Assembly: GCA_024803745.1 (NCBI GenBank)
Contig: JANJXV010000004.1
Span: 39,686,358 to 39,750,357 of the forward strand
Direction of reading: 5' to 3'
DNA length: 64,000 bases
Origin: Megascapheus bottae
Lineage: Eukaryota; Chordata; Mammalia; Rodentia; Geomyidae
Positions 54,027 to 64,000 of this stretch are shown piece after piece (positions within the stretch are counted from its first letter, which is position 1; every line of letters starts with the position of its first letter). The position numbers and the translations under genes are program-made. Under the pieces are notes generated by a model. It did not search any database, was not told the DNA's origin, and saw only the letters and a program-made list of their open reading frames with translations.

Positions 54027-54250
54027 AGGTGAGTGTGATGGTATGTATCTATAATTCCAGCTACTTGATGAGCAGAGAGATCCTAAGTTTGAGGCTAAAG
54101 TTAGTGAAGTTAGTGAGACTGGGTAAAATCAGTAAAACTTTATCTTAAAAGCAAATATGGAAATATGAAGCCTGGGGCATGGCTCTGGTCTTAGAATACA
54201 TATATGAGGCTGTGGATGCAATACTTAGTATACTAAAAAAAAAAAAATCA
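54027..54250 (+). mobile_element. B1-like plus ID-like remnant
   Basis: B1 pattern (GTGATGGTATGTATCTATAATTCC) to about 54140, then an ID-like piece (GGGGCATGGCTCTGG) and A tail. Could be an old B1-ID composite; diverged. Confidence 0.55.
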
Positions 54251-54601
54251 GGTATCTAGTTTATTATAATTCTAAAGTATCTTTTTTTTTAAGCTTTCAG
54301 TTTTTGACTGCCATATTATTAAGGATTGGTTTATAATTGCTGATGTGTAAGAATATTTGAAAATGAGAAGGCAGTATGCATGTGTTTAAAAGATCTGTAT
54401 CTATAAGATTGAACTTCATTAATAAGCTTCTATAGAAAGTCTGTGGGTGTATCATTAGAATGTTAGAATGAAATTTATGGAAGAGGTCATCTAGAGAAAA
54501 TCATACCATAGTCCTATGCTCAGTAAAATAACTGTATTGGACAATATAAGTTATTTTTTTGTTTAAAAATATATGATGAAATTTATGGAACAAAATATAT
54601 A

Positions 54602-54838
54602 GGACGGCTGGGCATTGAAGGCTCACTTCTGTGTTCCCACCTGTCCAGGAGACTGAGATCTGAGCATCTCTATTTAAAGTCAACCCAGGCCAACATGTTC
54701 ATGGGACTCTTATCTCCAGTTAACCAGCAAAAAGCTGGGAGAGGAGCTGTGTGGCTCAAGTGGTAGAGCACAAGCCTTGAGTGGAAAAGCTAAGTGAGAG
54801 TGCAGGGCCTGGAGTTCAAGCCCCAGTACCAGCACTCT
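54602..54838 (+). mobile_element. 7SL-Geo SINE
   Basis: Diverged full-length copy, 132 bp before exon 4. Confidence 0.75.
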
Positions 54839-54970
54839 CCCTTTAAAAAATACAGAATGAAAGATTTTCTTTAGTCAGAATACTAAATAGTTTATATTTC
54901 AAATTCAAAATAGGATGAATTATTTATTGACAGCATTTTGCTTTTATTTACACAAAGCCTTTCTTTTTAG

Positions 54971-55083
54971 GGAGCTACTGTAGCAGAAATTAAAAAACAG
55001 TATCGATTGCTGTCCCTTAAATATCATCCAGACAAAGGAGGTGATGAAGTCATGTTCATGAGGATAGCAAAGGCTTATGCAGC
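54971..55083 (+). CDS. SEC63: SEC63 exon 4: J-domain core with HPD motif
   Basis: 113 bp encoding residues 114-150 and two bases of codon 151. It holds J-domain helix II (IKKQYRLLSLKYHPD) with the catalytic HPD at residues 132-134 (bases 55025-55033), and helix III. HPD stimulates ATP hydrolysis by BiP. The motif is intact. Acceptor TTCTTTTTAG, donor AGC|GTGAGT, phase 2. Confidence 0.97.
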
Positions 55084-55402
55084 GTGAGTACCATAGGTCC
55101 AAGTGTATATTGCGGAGAAGGGGTAGTTTTCTGTTTTTAATAAATAAGGAAATCTGGTGTCATATACTTTGATTAAATGGTAACCTCATATGTTCAGTAT
55201 TCTTTGTTGTATACATTAGTTACACCAATTTTTCATGGTTCTGTTTTGATACATGCAAATAAAATACTTTAATTCTCATTCACCAGGACGTTCATGAACA
55301 CCATTTATAGTGCTGTAGAAAAATGGCAAAGTTGTATTCTTAGGAATGATATTTGGAAGTACTCATAAGTAGAAAAAAGTTGCTTTTGTAAACTGAGTTT
55401 TG

Positions 55403-55748
55403 TTTTATTTATTTATTTATTTATTTATTTTGGGGGGTGGCATTCCTGGGGCTTGAACTTAGGGCACTGTCCTTGGGCTTTATCAAGGCTAGTACTCTTC
55501 CACTTGAGCCACATGACCACTTCTGGCCTTTTCTGTTTATGTGATACCAGGAAATTGAACCCAGGACTTTGTGCATGCTAGACAAGCATTCTACCACTAG
55601 GCCGCACTCCTGGCTTAAACTGTTTTTAAAAAGGACTGAAACAGGTACAGTCGCACATGCCAATAATTTTATTACCTGGTACGCTGAAAATGAGTTCAAA
55701 GCCAGTATGAGATAAATTGGAAGATTCTTATCTCAATAGAAAAAAAGA
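55403..55748. mobile_element. IDL-Geo (-) with (TTTA)n tail and a B1-like copy (+)
   Basis: (TTTA)n at 55406-55430, IDL-Geo body to 55614, then a diverged 7SL-type monomer at 55640-55748 with an A-rich end. Confidence 0.8.
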
Positions 55749-55958
55749 ATTAGTGATTCTATCAGTTGAATTGAATATCCAAAGGGGTGCCTGCCACAGC
55801 AGTTGTAGAATCAGTTTAATGAATTAGCTAGCGTCATAACCAAGTATACACATACAGGTTATTAAAATCAAGAGCTGTACTTTATTTTGTTAAGCCTGAG
55901 GGCATTTTGTAGAGAACAAACAAGTTTCTTACCACTGTCATTAAAAAGGCAAAAGAGG

Positions 55959-56123
55959 GACCGGGAGTTTGGCCTAGTAGTAGAGTACTTGCCTAGCATG
56001 TCTGGAGACCTGGGTTTGATTCCTCAGTATCACATACATAGAAAAAAGCCGGAAGTGGTACTGAGGCTAGCCTTGAGAAAGTCCAAGGACAGTGCACAAG
56101 CCCTGGAGTGACCAAAAAAAAAA
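55959..56123 (+). mobile_element. IDL-Geo SINE
   Basis: Geo half lacks about 35 bp (GGTACTGAGGCTAGCC). Flanks GGCAAAAGAGGGA and GTCAAAAGAGACA look like a diverged TSD. Confidence 0.85.
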
Positions 56124-56405
56124 AGTCAAAAGAGACAGAAATAATTACTTTGAGGGAAGAGTCTGTTAAAAGATTTAATATAAAGAGAAACAGCAGCTGA
56201 AGTTTTTATGTTTGGGAGATAACTGTGCAGGGAAGTCAGGGTAAAATATTTTAAGAAGTATCCCTCAGCAGAAAACAAATTGGAACTAGTAATCTGAAAC
56301 CAAATGCTTGCATTGGCTTTTCTGTTAATACTTTGGGTCATATGTATAATAAGTGAAATTATAGTTAAAAAATAGATTTCAAGGCAATTGTTTTTAAAAT
56401 TTTTA

Positions 56406-56878
56406 TGAGTTTAAAATTACTATTTTTGTTGTTGTTGTTGGTCGTGGGACTTGAACTCTGGACCTGGGCGTTGCCCCTGAGCTCTTCAGATCAAGGCTAC
56501 CGCCCCACCCCTAGAGACACAGTGCCACTTACAGTTTTCTGGTGGTTAATTGGAGATAGGAGTCTGATGGAATTTTTAGTGCCCCGACTGGCTTTGAACT
56601 GTGATCCTCAGATCTTAACCTCCTGAGTAGCCAAGATTGTAGGAGTGAGCCACCATGCCTGGTTTAAAATTATCTTCATATGATTAACTTTTTTTTTGTT
56701 GGTATTGGTTTTAAACTCAGGGCCTGGGTGCCCTCTCCCACTTTGAGCCACAGGCCTACTTCCAGTTTTCTGATAAATGTCTCAGACTTTCCTGCTTGTA
56801 CTGGCTTCAAATTGTGATCCTCAGATTTCAGCCTCTTGAATTGCTAGGATTACAAACATGAGCCACTGGCACCTGGCT
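56406..56878 (-). mobile_element. Two 7SL-Geo type SINEs
   Basis: 56406-56663 full-length; 56688-56878 shortened in the Geo part. Confidence 0.8.
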
Positions 56879-56928
56879 GATTAAGAAGTATACTTTTTTG
56901 CCTTTTTATAAAAATTTCTTCATTGCTG

Positions 56929-57400
56929 GGCTGGGAGTTTGGCTTAGTGGTAGAGTGCTTGCCTAGTATGCACGAAGACCTGCATTTGATTCCTTGGTGC
57001 CACATACATAGAAAAAAGCTGGAAGTGGTGCTGTGGCTCAAGTGGTAGAGCTCTAGCCTTGAGAAAGTCCAAGGACAATGTTTAAGCCCTGAGCCCAAGC
57101 CCAGGACTCTTTGAAAAAAAAAAAAAAAGAAAAAGAAAAATTCATTGTTACTTTCAATTGGAGCTCTGGAGAGTTAAAAACTGCATTGCCACTTAAGATC
57201 TGGGAAAAAGAAATGTGGTTAAAAATAGATTTATATGTGAGTAGAATTTTTACCAGTTGGTTTTCAAGAATATCTTCCTTGTTAGGCTTGTTGTGCACCT
57301 CTTTTATCTCAGCCCTTAGGAGGCAGAGGCTAACCTAGGCTACCCTACCAAGATTTTGTCTCAAAAAGAAAACAAAGAGCAAAAAAAAAAAAAAAGAGTT
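56929..57400 (+). mobile_element. IDL-Geo SINE and a B1 remnant
   Basis: IDL-Geo 56929-57139 with an A-rich tail. B1 at 57283-57400 (GTTGTGCACCTCTTTTATCTC, CTCAAAAAGAAAAC). Confidence 0.75.
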
Positions 57401-57509
57401 TGCCATTTTCCTTGTCTTCCTCAACTACATTGCAAAGGTATTGAAGAGTTTAAAATTTTCTTTTAGTGTTTTTTATTATTGGCATTGGAATCCAGGGGTG
57501 GGAGGGAAT

Positions 57510-57757
57510 CTTTTTTTTTTTTTTTTTTTCTCGTGTTAATAATGGGGCATGAAGTCAGGTCTGGGAGCTGTCCTTGAGCTTTTTTTTCCCTCAAGACTGA
57601 TGCTTTGCAACTTGAATTACAGTTCCACTTCCAGATTTTTGGAGGATAATTGGAAATAAGAGTCTCAAGACTTTTCTGTACAGGCTGGCTTCAAAAGCAA
57701 GCCTTGATCTCAGTTTTTTGAGTAGTTAGGATAACTAGGCATGAGTCATTATTGGCC
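57510..57757 (-). mobile_element. Old 7SL-Geo SINE
   Basis: Diverged, with a T-run of about 20 at its tail side. 57758-58220 contains nothing recognised. Confidence 0.7.
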
Positions 57758-58220
57758 CAATTGAAAATGCCATTTTATTCTGCCTGAAGCAATTGTGCAG
57801 GACATGGGTAATACTGTATTTAGGTGCTTAAAAATTGTTTTGTTGCTTTTATCTTGCCTGTCCTGGTAAACTGTTTCACAGTATGTTCCTAGTGATTCTG
57901 GTACTTGGCTTAGGAAAAAACATCTGCTCTTAGACATATGACCTTTGCCACAGCTATGGTTTTCCAGATGGTGGTCATTTGTTTTCTTTCAGAGTGAAAT
58001 GTAAATGTATTCATTGAAGAATTTTAAGAAATAGAACATAAGAGGAAAAGTAAAATTTCTTAATCTTCTTACCATGTTAGAAAATTTGATAGCATTTAAG
58101 TTTTACTAGCTTGAACTGGTTGAACTAAAACTCATGGGTCACCCAGAAGTTTTAATCAAGTTCCAGATATAGGTCTCATGCCACTCTCCCACCTTTCCCT
58201 CAGAATTTATGAGATACTTG

Positions 58221-58414
58221 CTTTTTTTTTTTTTGACCTAGATCTTGAACTCAGGGCCTGAGCACTGTCCTTGGGCTTTTTTAAGGTTAGATCTCTCCCA
58301 CTTGAGCCCCAGCATCACGTCTGGCTTTTTTTCTATGTATGTGGTACCAAGGAATCAAACCCAGGTCTTTGCATGCTAGGCAAGCACTCTACCACTAAGC
58401 CAAACTCCCATCCC
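58221..58414 (-). mobile_element. IDL-Geo SINE
   Basis: Full-length, about 125 bp upstream of the exon 5 acceptor. Confidence 0.85.
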
Positions 58415-58539
58415 TGAGAGACAGACTTACTCTTGATTCTTTAATTTACATCTTCTAAGAAATGACTTGCTTTGTCTCTAAGATTATTATATTTCAGATT
58501 TGGATTTCTAATTTTGCTACCTTGTTATTTTCTTGTCAG

Positions 58540-58601
58540 TTTAACAGATGAAGAGTCGAGGAAAAATTGGGAAGAATTTGGAAATCCAGATGGGCCACAA
58601 G
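58540..58601 (+). CDS. SEC63: SEC63 exon 5: end of the J domain
   Basis: 62 bp completing codon 151 and encoding residues 152-171 plus one base of codon 172. It contains helix IV and the EEFGNPDGPQ stretch that ends the lumenal J domain. Acceptor TTTTCTTGTCAG, donor AAG|GTATGG, phase 1. The donor lacks G at +5. Confidence 0.96.
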
Positions 58602-59106
58602 GTATGGTAAATGATGATTATAAGATATTGGTAATATTGTGCATATTATGAAAATGTTAACTATGTTAGGAGAAATATTTTTACTTCCTTAGTTTATGGT
58701 TGGGGAAATTCTAATTAGGAATTACACAGTGCTAGAGCTCCCTACAATTTTTACTTAGTTTCCTTTTGAAGACTGACTTAAAATATAAAACAGATTGATT
58801 TAGAGAGAAGAATAATTACTATCATTATTAATCCTTGGCAGTTAGTTGGTAAAAATTAGGTATATCTGCATTTCTTTACTAACAAAGTAATTTACATTTC
58901 CTAGAAAGAAATTTGTGTACTTAGTTTTGTTTTTTTCTCTTTGGAAATGGGAAATTTCAGATAATTTTAGTCCTTAACTTCATGTAATAGGGCTCCATAT
59001 AATATCATATTAAGGTTTTTAGGGGAAGGAGGAAAAAGCAGAATTTTTAGATATAAATAAAACTAGAAATAGAGACTCTGGAAACTATGATTTTTTTCTA
59101 TTTTAG
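58602..59106 (+). other. SEC63 intron 5, repeat-free
   Basis: The 505-bp intron shows no SINE or microsatellite; the shortest and cleanest intron in the window. Confidence 0.7.
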
Positions 59107-59165
59107 CCACAAGCTTTGGAATTGCCTTGCCAGCTTGGATAGTTGATCAAAAAAACTCAATTTTG
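59107..59165 (+). CDS. SEC63: SEC63 exon 6: lumenal linker before TM3
   Basis: 59 bp encoding residues 172-191 (TSFGIALPAWIVDQKNSIL). It links the J domain to the third membrane span, whose first residues are the last of this exon. Intron 5 before it is only 505 bp and carries no SINE. Acceptor TTTTTCTATTTTAG, donor TTG|GTGAGT, phase 0. Confidence 0.96.
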
Positions 59166-59259
59166 GTGAGTGCATTTACATAAAACAAATTGTGATGTGT
59201 TTGGCATAACTTTTGTTGTGTAGTTTGTGTCTTGCTTGAATAAAAATGAGCTTTTTACA

Positions 59260-59608
59260 AAGAAAGTATAGGAACCCAGTTTTCCATTTCTTTTGACTCT
59301 TGCCTCCAGTCCTGAATCAGCTCTAGCTTCCAGCTGCATCAGCAGAATGCTGTTCAGCCTGGTCCTGACCATCTTTAATGTCCAGTAGCTGAAGAATATG
59401 CCACCCCTAACAAAATCAGCTTGCCTGCTGTGAAACTGCACTTATTGTGGTTCTTGCCTTTGTAGACCTTGCCCCATTGGAGGCTGTAGCCCCTCTAAGT
59501 TCTTAGACACCAAAGTCTAGGACAAGGCAGTAGCCAACTCACTAATAAAGACTCCTTTGTCACCTTTGATTGCGTATCTGTGGATTTCTTGACTCCGAGG
59601 TCATTTCA
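59260..59608 (+). mobile_element. LTR-like element in intron 6
   Basis: Ends AATAAAGACTCCTTTGTCACC... (signal at 59544-59549) ...GTCATTTCA, like the R/U5 end of a retroviral LTR in sense with SEC63. No TATA box is clear and the 5' end is uncertain. If used, the signal could end the SEC63 transcript early (inference). Confidence 0.5.
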
Positions 59609-59639
59609 GAAGTACTGGTTTCTTGTTTTTTATTTTTAT

Positions 59640-59824
59640 TTTTGCCAGTCCTGGTTTTAACTCAGGTCCTGGGCACTGTCCTTGTGCTTTCTCAAGGCTA
59701 GTGCTCTACCACTTGAACCACAGCACCACTTCTGGCTTTTTCTGTGTATTTGGTACTGGGGAATCCAACTCAGGGCTTTGTTCATGGTAGGCAAGCACTT
59801 TACCACTAAGCTATGCTCCTGGTC
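59640..59824 (-). mobile_element. IDL-Geo SINE
   Basis: Full-length - strand copy, directly after the LTR-like element. Confidence 0.85.
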
Positions 59825-59949
59825 ACTTCCTGTTTTAAAATAAATGTGTTGTGAAAGTAGTTTTTAATCGAATTGGTAAAAAGAAAATAATTTGTTCCTG
59901 TTATTAGACTATTGGTTTGGGGTAGTTTATTTAAATATAGAGTTAAAAA

Positions 59950-60785
59950 TATTTTTTTCTTTTGCCAGTGCTGGGCTTGAACTCTGGGTCTGGGTACTGT
60001 CCCTGAGCTTCTTTGGGTTAAGAGCCAAAGTTCTATCACTGGCATTAGCTCTACTACTTGAGCCACAGCACTACTTCCAGCCTTTTCTGACTTTTTAAAA
60101 AAAAATTGCCAGTCATGGGGCTTGAACTCAGGGCCTGAGCACTGTCCTTGGGCTTTCTCAAGGCTAGCGTTCTACCATTTGATTCACAATGCCATGCCAC
60201 TTGTGGCTTTTTCTTTTTCTTTTTTCTTTTTTTTTTTTTGGTGCCAGTCCTGGATTTGAGCTCAGGGCCTGAGCACTGTCCTTGGACTTTCTCAAGGCTA
60301 GAGCTCTACCACTTGAGCCTCAGCACCACTTCTGGCTTTTTTCTATGTATGTGGTACCGAGGAATTGAACCTGGGTCTTCGTGCATGCTAGGCAAAGCAC
60401 TCTACTACTAGGCCAAACTCCCAGTCCACTTCTGGCTTTTTCTGCATATGTGGTACCTATTCATTGGATCCGGGTCTTCGTGCATGTTAGGCAAGCACTG
60501 TACCACTAGACCAAACTCCTGGCCCCTAAATTTCATGGTTGTTTTGTTTTGTTTTTTCTGTGGGTCATGGGGCTTGAAGTTGGCCTGGGTGCTGTCCCTG
60601 AGCTCTTTAAGGCCTCTTTAGCTCAAGGCTACCCTTGAGCCCAAGCCCCATTTCCTGTTTTCTAGAGGTTAATTGGAGATAAGAGTCTCAGGTCCTTTGT
60701 GCCCTGGGTGGCTTTGAACCTTGATCCTCAGATCTCAGCCTCCTGAGTAGCTAGGATTTCAGGCATGAGCCACCATGTCTGGCTC
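59950..60785 (-). mobile_element. Nested pile of - strand SINEs
   Basis: A Geo fragment (59950-60085). An IDL-Geo (60100-60530) is split by another IDL-Geo (60216-60427) at ACTTGTGGCTTTTTCT / ACTTCTGGCTTTTTCT. A 7SL-Geo (60545-60784) follows, with CCCCTAAATTTC on both sides. Confidence 0.85.
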
Positions 60786-61204
60786 CAGCCCCTAAATTTC
60801 TTAAGTATAATTGTCTAGAAGCTTGTTTTGAAGTAGCAGAAGCAAAATTCACATAGACTGTTGTAATTTTTTTTATTGAAAAGGGCTATTACGTGACAAT
60901 AAAATTAATTATTTTCAAGTGTCTATAGTAATATTTAGCTGCGTTTTTTTTTTATTCTTAGGGTTCTCTGTGGGCATGATGAAGGAGGGATTAGATAGCT
61001 AATAGTTTTAGGATCAAGAAGTAGGAGGGAAACATCAATAGCTAGAAATCACTGATAGTGTCTATATAGAGTTTGATAATAAGGTCTATGCGAAATAATA
61101 CATGTGGAGAACATTTAATATTACTTCCCCTTTGTAAAACTTTAGGTACTTGTGTTGTTAAAATTTACTTATGAAGGACATAACATTTTTATTTTCAATT
61201 CTAG
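60786..61204. other. Rest of intron 6
   Basis: No repeat recognised up to the exon 7 acceptor. Confidence 0.5.
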
Positions 61205-61255
61205 GTTTTACTTGTGTATGGATTGGCATTTATGGTTATCCTTCCAGTTGTTGTG
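61205..61255 (+). CDS. SEC63: SEC63 exon 7: main part of TM3
   Basis: 51 bp, exactly 17 codons, encoding residues 192-208 (VLLVYGLAFMVILPVVV). This is most of TM3, which returns the chain to the cytosol. Both ends are phase 0, so skipping would keep the frame. Acceptor TTCAATTCTAG; the donor GTG|GTAATT is weak, with T at +5. Confidence 0.96.
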
Positions 61256-61407
61256 GTAATTTCTAACTTTTTATTTATTAATTTATTTTATTTGTAGGTG
61301 TAAGACATGTTTTGGGGTTCCATATAAAATTTTAATTTTGTATTAAGATGCATTCCATTATCTTTGAATTTAAGAGACTTCTAGTCAACTGTTCTATAAC
61401 ACTTTTC

Positions 61408-61541
61408 TTTTTTAATATTAATCTTTTTTTAATTGTAATTAATAGAAGGGTTATATTATATTCACCAGATAGAAGGTGCATTAACAATCATTGCTACCTC
61501 ATTCTCATGTTTTTGTCCCCATCTCCCCCCCCCCCCCAATA
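61408..61541 (-). mobile_element. LINE-1 3' end, very short insert
   Basis: Only about 134 bp of L1 3' UTR, with TATAACACTTTTCT / TGTAACACTTTTCT as TSD. Confidence 0.8.
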
Positions 61542-61566
61542 CTGTAACACTTTTCTAAAGACTTTT

Positions 61567-61790
61567 AAGCTGAACGCAGTGGCTCACACCTGCAATCCTA
61601 GCTACTCAGGGGGCCAAGATCTGAGGATTGGGGTTCAAAGCCAGCTCGGGCACTACAGAGCCAGAGAGACTCTTATCGCCAGTTAATCACCAGAAAACCA
61701 GAAGTGGCTCTTTGGCTCAAGGGTAGGGCAGTAGCCTTGAGCTGAAGAGCTCAGGACAGTGCCCAGGCCTAGAGTTCAAGCCCCATAACA
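61567..61790 (+). mobile_element. 7SL-Geo SINE
   Basis: Full copy whose tail is CAGCAGCAGCGGCAGGGG instead of an A-run. Confidence 0.85.
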
Positions 61791-62009
61791 GCAGCAGCGG
61801 CAGGGGAGATGATACCATTTTGATAACTAAAAGACACAATCTATTTCAGTTTAAAATTTGCATCCAACTAAGATGACTTAGATAAATTTGAATTTAAAAT
61901 GGAAACCTTTTATTATCTCATACTCCTTACCTCTCGTAGATAATCACTGCTTTGTTCTTTTCTATAATTTTTTTCTAGGTACTTATGTATACAGACATAC
62001 TCTTTAAAA

Positions 62010-62510
62010 CTTTTTTTCATTTGGGTGGATCATGGGGCTTGAACTGGATCTGGTCACTGTTCCTGAGCTCTTCAGCTGAAGGCTACCACCCTACCCTTGA
62101 ACCCCCCACTTCACATTTTCTAGAAATTAGTTGCAGATAAGAGTCTCAGGTCCTTTTGTGGGTAGGCTGATTTTGAACCTTGATCCTCAGAGCTAACTCA
62201 GCCTCTTGAGTTAGCTAGGATTACTGGAGTGAACCACCGTGCCCAGCTTTTTAAAAACTTTATGATTTTACTTTGTGTTGTGACTTTTATTAATATATTA
62301 GAAGCACAACATTTATAGCAGCCTGAGTTTTCAAAACAGCTGTCTATTGTTGCAGTGTGGAGCTATCATATAGTTTGTGAGTTTAATCACTTGTTACTTC
62401 TTATGATGGAGTTTATCTGGATCCTGTAGTGAGAATAGTAATGAGTCTGTCTTAATTTTAATTTTAATTTTTTGCCAGTCCTGGGGCTTGAACTCAGTGC
62501 CTGGGCACTG
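62010..62510 (-). mobile_element. 7SL-Geo SINE and a short Geo end
   Basis: 7SL-Geo 62010-62248. At 62462-62510 only the Geo 3' end is present (GCCAGTCCTGGGGCTTGAAC), an extreme 5' truncation. Confidence 0.8.
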
Positions 62511-62580
62511 TAATACTATATACATATTGGAGCAAACTCGAGATATGGATACAAAACTTTTAAAAGTTTTTGGTGATTCT

Positions 62581-62780
62581 GGGCGGGGAGTTTGGCCTAG
62601 TGGTTAAAGTGCTTGCCTAGCATGCATGAAGACCCAGGTTCGATTCCTCGGTACCACATATATAGAAAAAAGCCAGAAGTGGTGCTGAGGCTCAAGTGGT
62701 AGAGCTCTAGCCTTGAGAAAGTCCAAGAACAGTGCTCAGGCCCTGAGCTCAAGCCCAGGACTGGCAAAAAAAAAAAAAAA
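62581..62780 (+). mobile_element. Young IDL-Geo SINE with perfect 19-bp TSD
   Basis: Flanked by AAAAGTTTTTGGTGATTCT at 62562-62580 and 62781-62799. It has the GTGGTTAAAGTGC variant, intact A/B boxes and an A tail of about 20. One of the most recent insertions here. Confidence 0.95.
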
Positions 62781-62819
62781 AAAAGTTTTTGGTGATTCTA
62801 TCTTCTTTATGTATGAGTT

Positions 62820-63080
62820 ATTCACATGTATATCTTTGGGGGGATGAGGGGAAGGGCACGCATCAAGAGAAAAAGGGTGAAAAGTGAAGCAGGGAGCTCA
62901 CTGGACATTGATGAAAATGGACTGTACAACTAGTGGGTAGAGATGGGAGGAAGGAACTGGGAGAGAGTAGGGGAACAGAAAACGCTGTAAAAAGGAAAAG
63001 TTCTCATTACCTAACTCATGTAATTGTGACTATACTGCATATCACCTCTATAAATAATGAGGAAGTCAATTAATTACAAA
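62820..63080 (+). mobile_element. LINE-1 3' end-like fragment
   Basis: GTTCTCATTACCTAACTCATGTAATTGTGAC...CACCTCTATAAATAATG resembles the L1 3' ends at 12350 and 44250. The preceding part is G/A-rich like an L1 3' UTR. Confidence 0.5.
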
Positions 63081-63447
63081 AAATGTTTTGTGAGATAGTT
63101 ACATGAGTGAAATAGTACCTTAATTGTAAAAATCACTCCTATATTTATCACATATTATTGATATGTTTTAGCAACCAGCTAATTGTTTATAGTTTACTCC
63201 TATTTTATCTTTAAATAGTTTTAACTTGAAATCTAGAACTATTTAATCATAGATGTATAGGAACTTTGGTGTTTAGACATTAGGCAATTTGCTTATTTAT
63301 TAAAACAAGCACTTGAAATATGTAACAGTCATTTGTTTAAAGCTTATACTTTTATTGGTTTACAAACATTTGGAAAGTTTGACCTATGTATGTTCTGCAT
63401 CAAACTTAGTATTTATGCTTTATTTCTTGCTAAATTTTGTGTTTTAG

Positions 63448-63556
63448 GGCTCCTGGTGGTATCGTTCAATACGCTATAGTGGAGACCAGATTCTAATACG
63501 GACAACACAGATTTATACATACTTTGTTTATAAAACCCGAAATATGGATATGAAAC
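63448..63556 (+). CDS. SEC63: SEC63 exon 8: start of the cytosolic domain
   Basis: 109 bp encoding residues 209-244 and the first base of codon 245. GSWWYRSIRYSGDQILI and the following YTYFVYKTRNMDMK begin the large cytosolic part that carries the Sec63/Brl domain. Acceptor TGTGTTTTAG, donor AAC|GTAAGT, phase 1. A young SINE inserted 46 bp downstream of the donor. Confidence 0.96.
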
Positions 63557-63602
63557 GTAAGTAAACTTAAGTAAATTTGGTATTACTCTCCGAGTTATTT
63601 AT

Positions 63603-63793
63603 TTTTTTTTTTTTGCCAGTCCCGGGCTTGAGCTCAGGGCCTGAGCACTGTCCTTGGGCTTTCTCAAGGCTAGCACTCTACCACTTGAGCTTCAGCACCA
63701 TTTTTTGCTATGTATGTGGGGTACCGAGGAATTGAACCTAGGTCTTCATGCATGCTAGGCAAGCACTCTATCACTAGGCCAAACTCCCGGCCC
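63603..63793 (-). mobile_element. Young IDL-Geo SINE with perfect 19-bp TSD
   Basis: Flanked by TACTCTCCGAGTTATTTAT at 63584-63602 and 63794-63812. Its tail is a T-run on the + strand, 46 bp downstream of the exon 8 donor. Confidence 0.95.
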
Positions 63794-64000
63794 TACTCTC
63801 CGAGTTATTTATGTGTGGTTGTTGTATTTTTAACTCCATAGTGGAGAAATTCCATTTTATAGTTTATAATCAGTTGTACAGCCAAAACTTGAAGTAAATG
63901 TTGACAAAATGTTATCATTTTTCTTGATTTCCATTTCCACAATGACCACTTATGCAATTACGTGTCTTATCAGAAATTATCTGGGAATGTTTCATATGTG

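Larger units (their letters stand above)
22600..64000 (+). other. SEC63: SEC63 gene, 5' part (gene runs off the window)
   Basis: Eight coding exons splice in frame to the N-terminal 244 residues of SEC63, an ER membrane protein of about 760 residues in mammals. It recruits the Hsp70 BiP through a lumenal J domain and works with SEC62 at the Sec61 translocon in post-translational and some co-translational import. Order seen: TM1 (about residues 15-35), cytosolic loop, TM2 (about 77-91), lumenal J domain (about 104-165) with HPD at 132-134, TM3 (about 189-209), start of the cytosolic region that becomes the Brl/Sec63 domain. All eight donors begin GT and all seven acceptors end AG. Introns are 24928, 4904, 2029, 3456, 505, 2039 and 2192 bp. 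No frameshift or stop is seen, so this is the functional locus rather than a retrocopy. The 5' end of the transcript is inferred, not seen. Confidence 0.97.

Noticed and set aside
62581..62660. tRNA gene call from A and B boxes in SINE heads
   Set aside because: The boxes are those of tRNA-Ala-derived SINEs; the sequences do not fold as full tRNAs and continue into the SINE body with tail and TSD.

Overview
This is nuclear DNA from a mammal, carrying the 5' third of SEC63 on the + strand inside a sea of SINEs. The gene is read from a clean exon series: eight exons (22771-22894, 47823-47922, 52827-52941, 54971-55083, 58540-58601, 59107-59165, 61205-61255, 63448-63556) splice in frame with GT/AG junctions into residues 1 to 244 plus the first base of codon 245. 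SEC63 is the J-domain partner of the Sec61 translocon in the ER membrane; the rest of the gene lies beyond position 64000.

The organism is most likely a rodent of the superfamily Geomyoidea (kangaroo rats, pocket mice, pocket gophers). The main repeat is a dimeric SINE whose left half is an ID-like tRNA-Ala derivative and whose right half is a second module. That matches the published IDL-Geo family, described as restricted to Geomyoidea. A second abundant family joins a 7SL RNA (B1/Alu-type) left half to the same right module; I call it 7SL-Geo here for convenience. Family and species cannot be settled from the window, and beaver is not strictly excluded.

Layout. 1-22.2 kb: intergenic DNA upstream of SEC63, almost wholly SINEs, microsatellites and old repeats, with a broken endogenous retrovirus on the - strand (6097-8740), a solo LTR (17710-17954), a MER5A-like relic and MIRs. 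22.3-23.1 kb: CpG-island promoter with Sp1-type GC boxes and a TCTCGCGAGA element, then exon 1. 22.9-47.8 kb: the 24.9-kb intron 1, holding a 5'-truncated LINE-1 (30513-34228, -), an older L1 (37130-38100), an LTR, long polypyrimidine tracts and a nearly perfect 450-bp inverted repeat (42799-43250 and 46929-47378). 47.8-64 kb: exons 2 to 8 with SINE-rich introns 2 to 8.

No second protein-coding gene, RNA gene or CRISPR array could be supported. The most unusual observations are the 99.5 percent identical inverted repeat in SEC63 intron 1, a SINE with an unfamiliar GC-rich 3' module (33984-34208), the 7SL-Geo chimeric SINE family with a recurrent internal duplication, and a SINE whose tail has grown into a long GGAA/GGGA tract. 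Repeat boundaries were read by eye and are approximate to several bases unless a target-site duplication is given.
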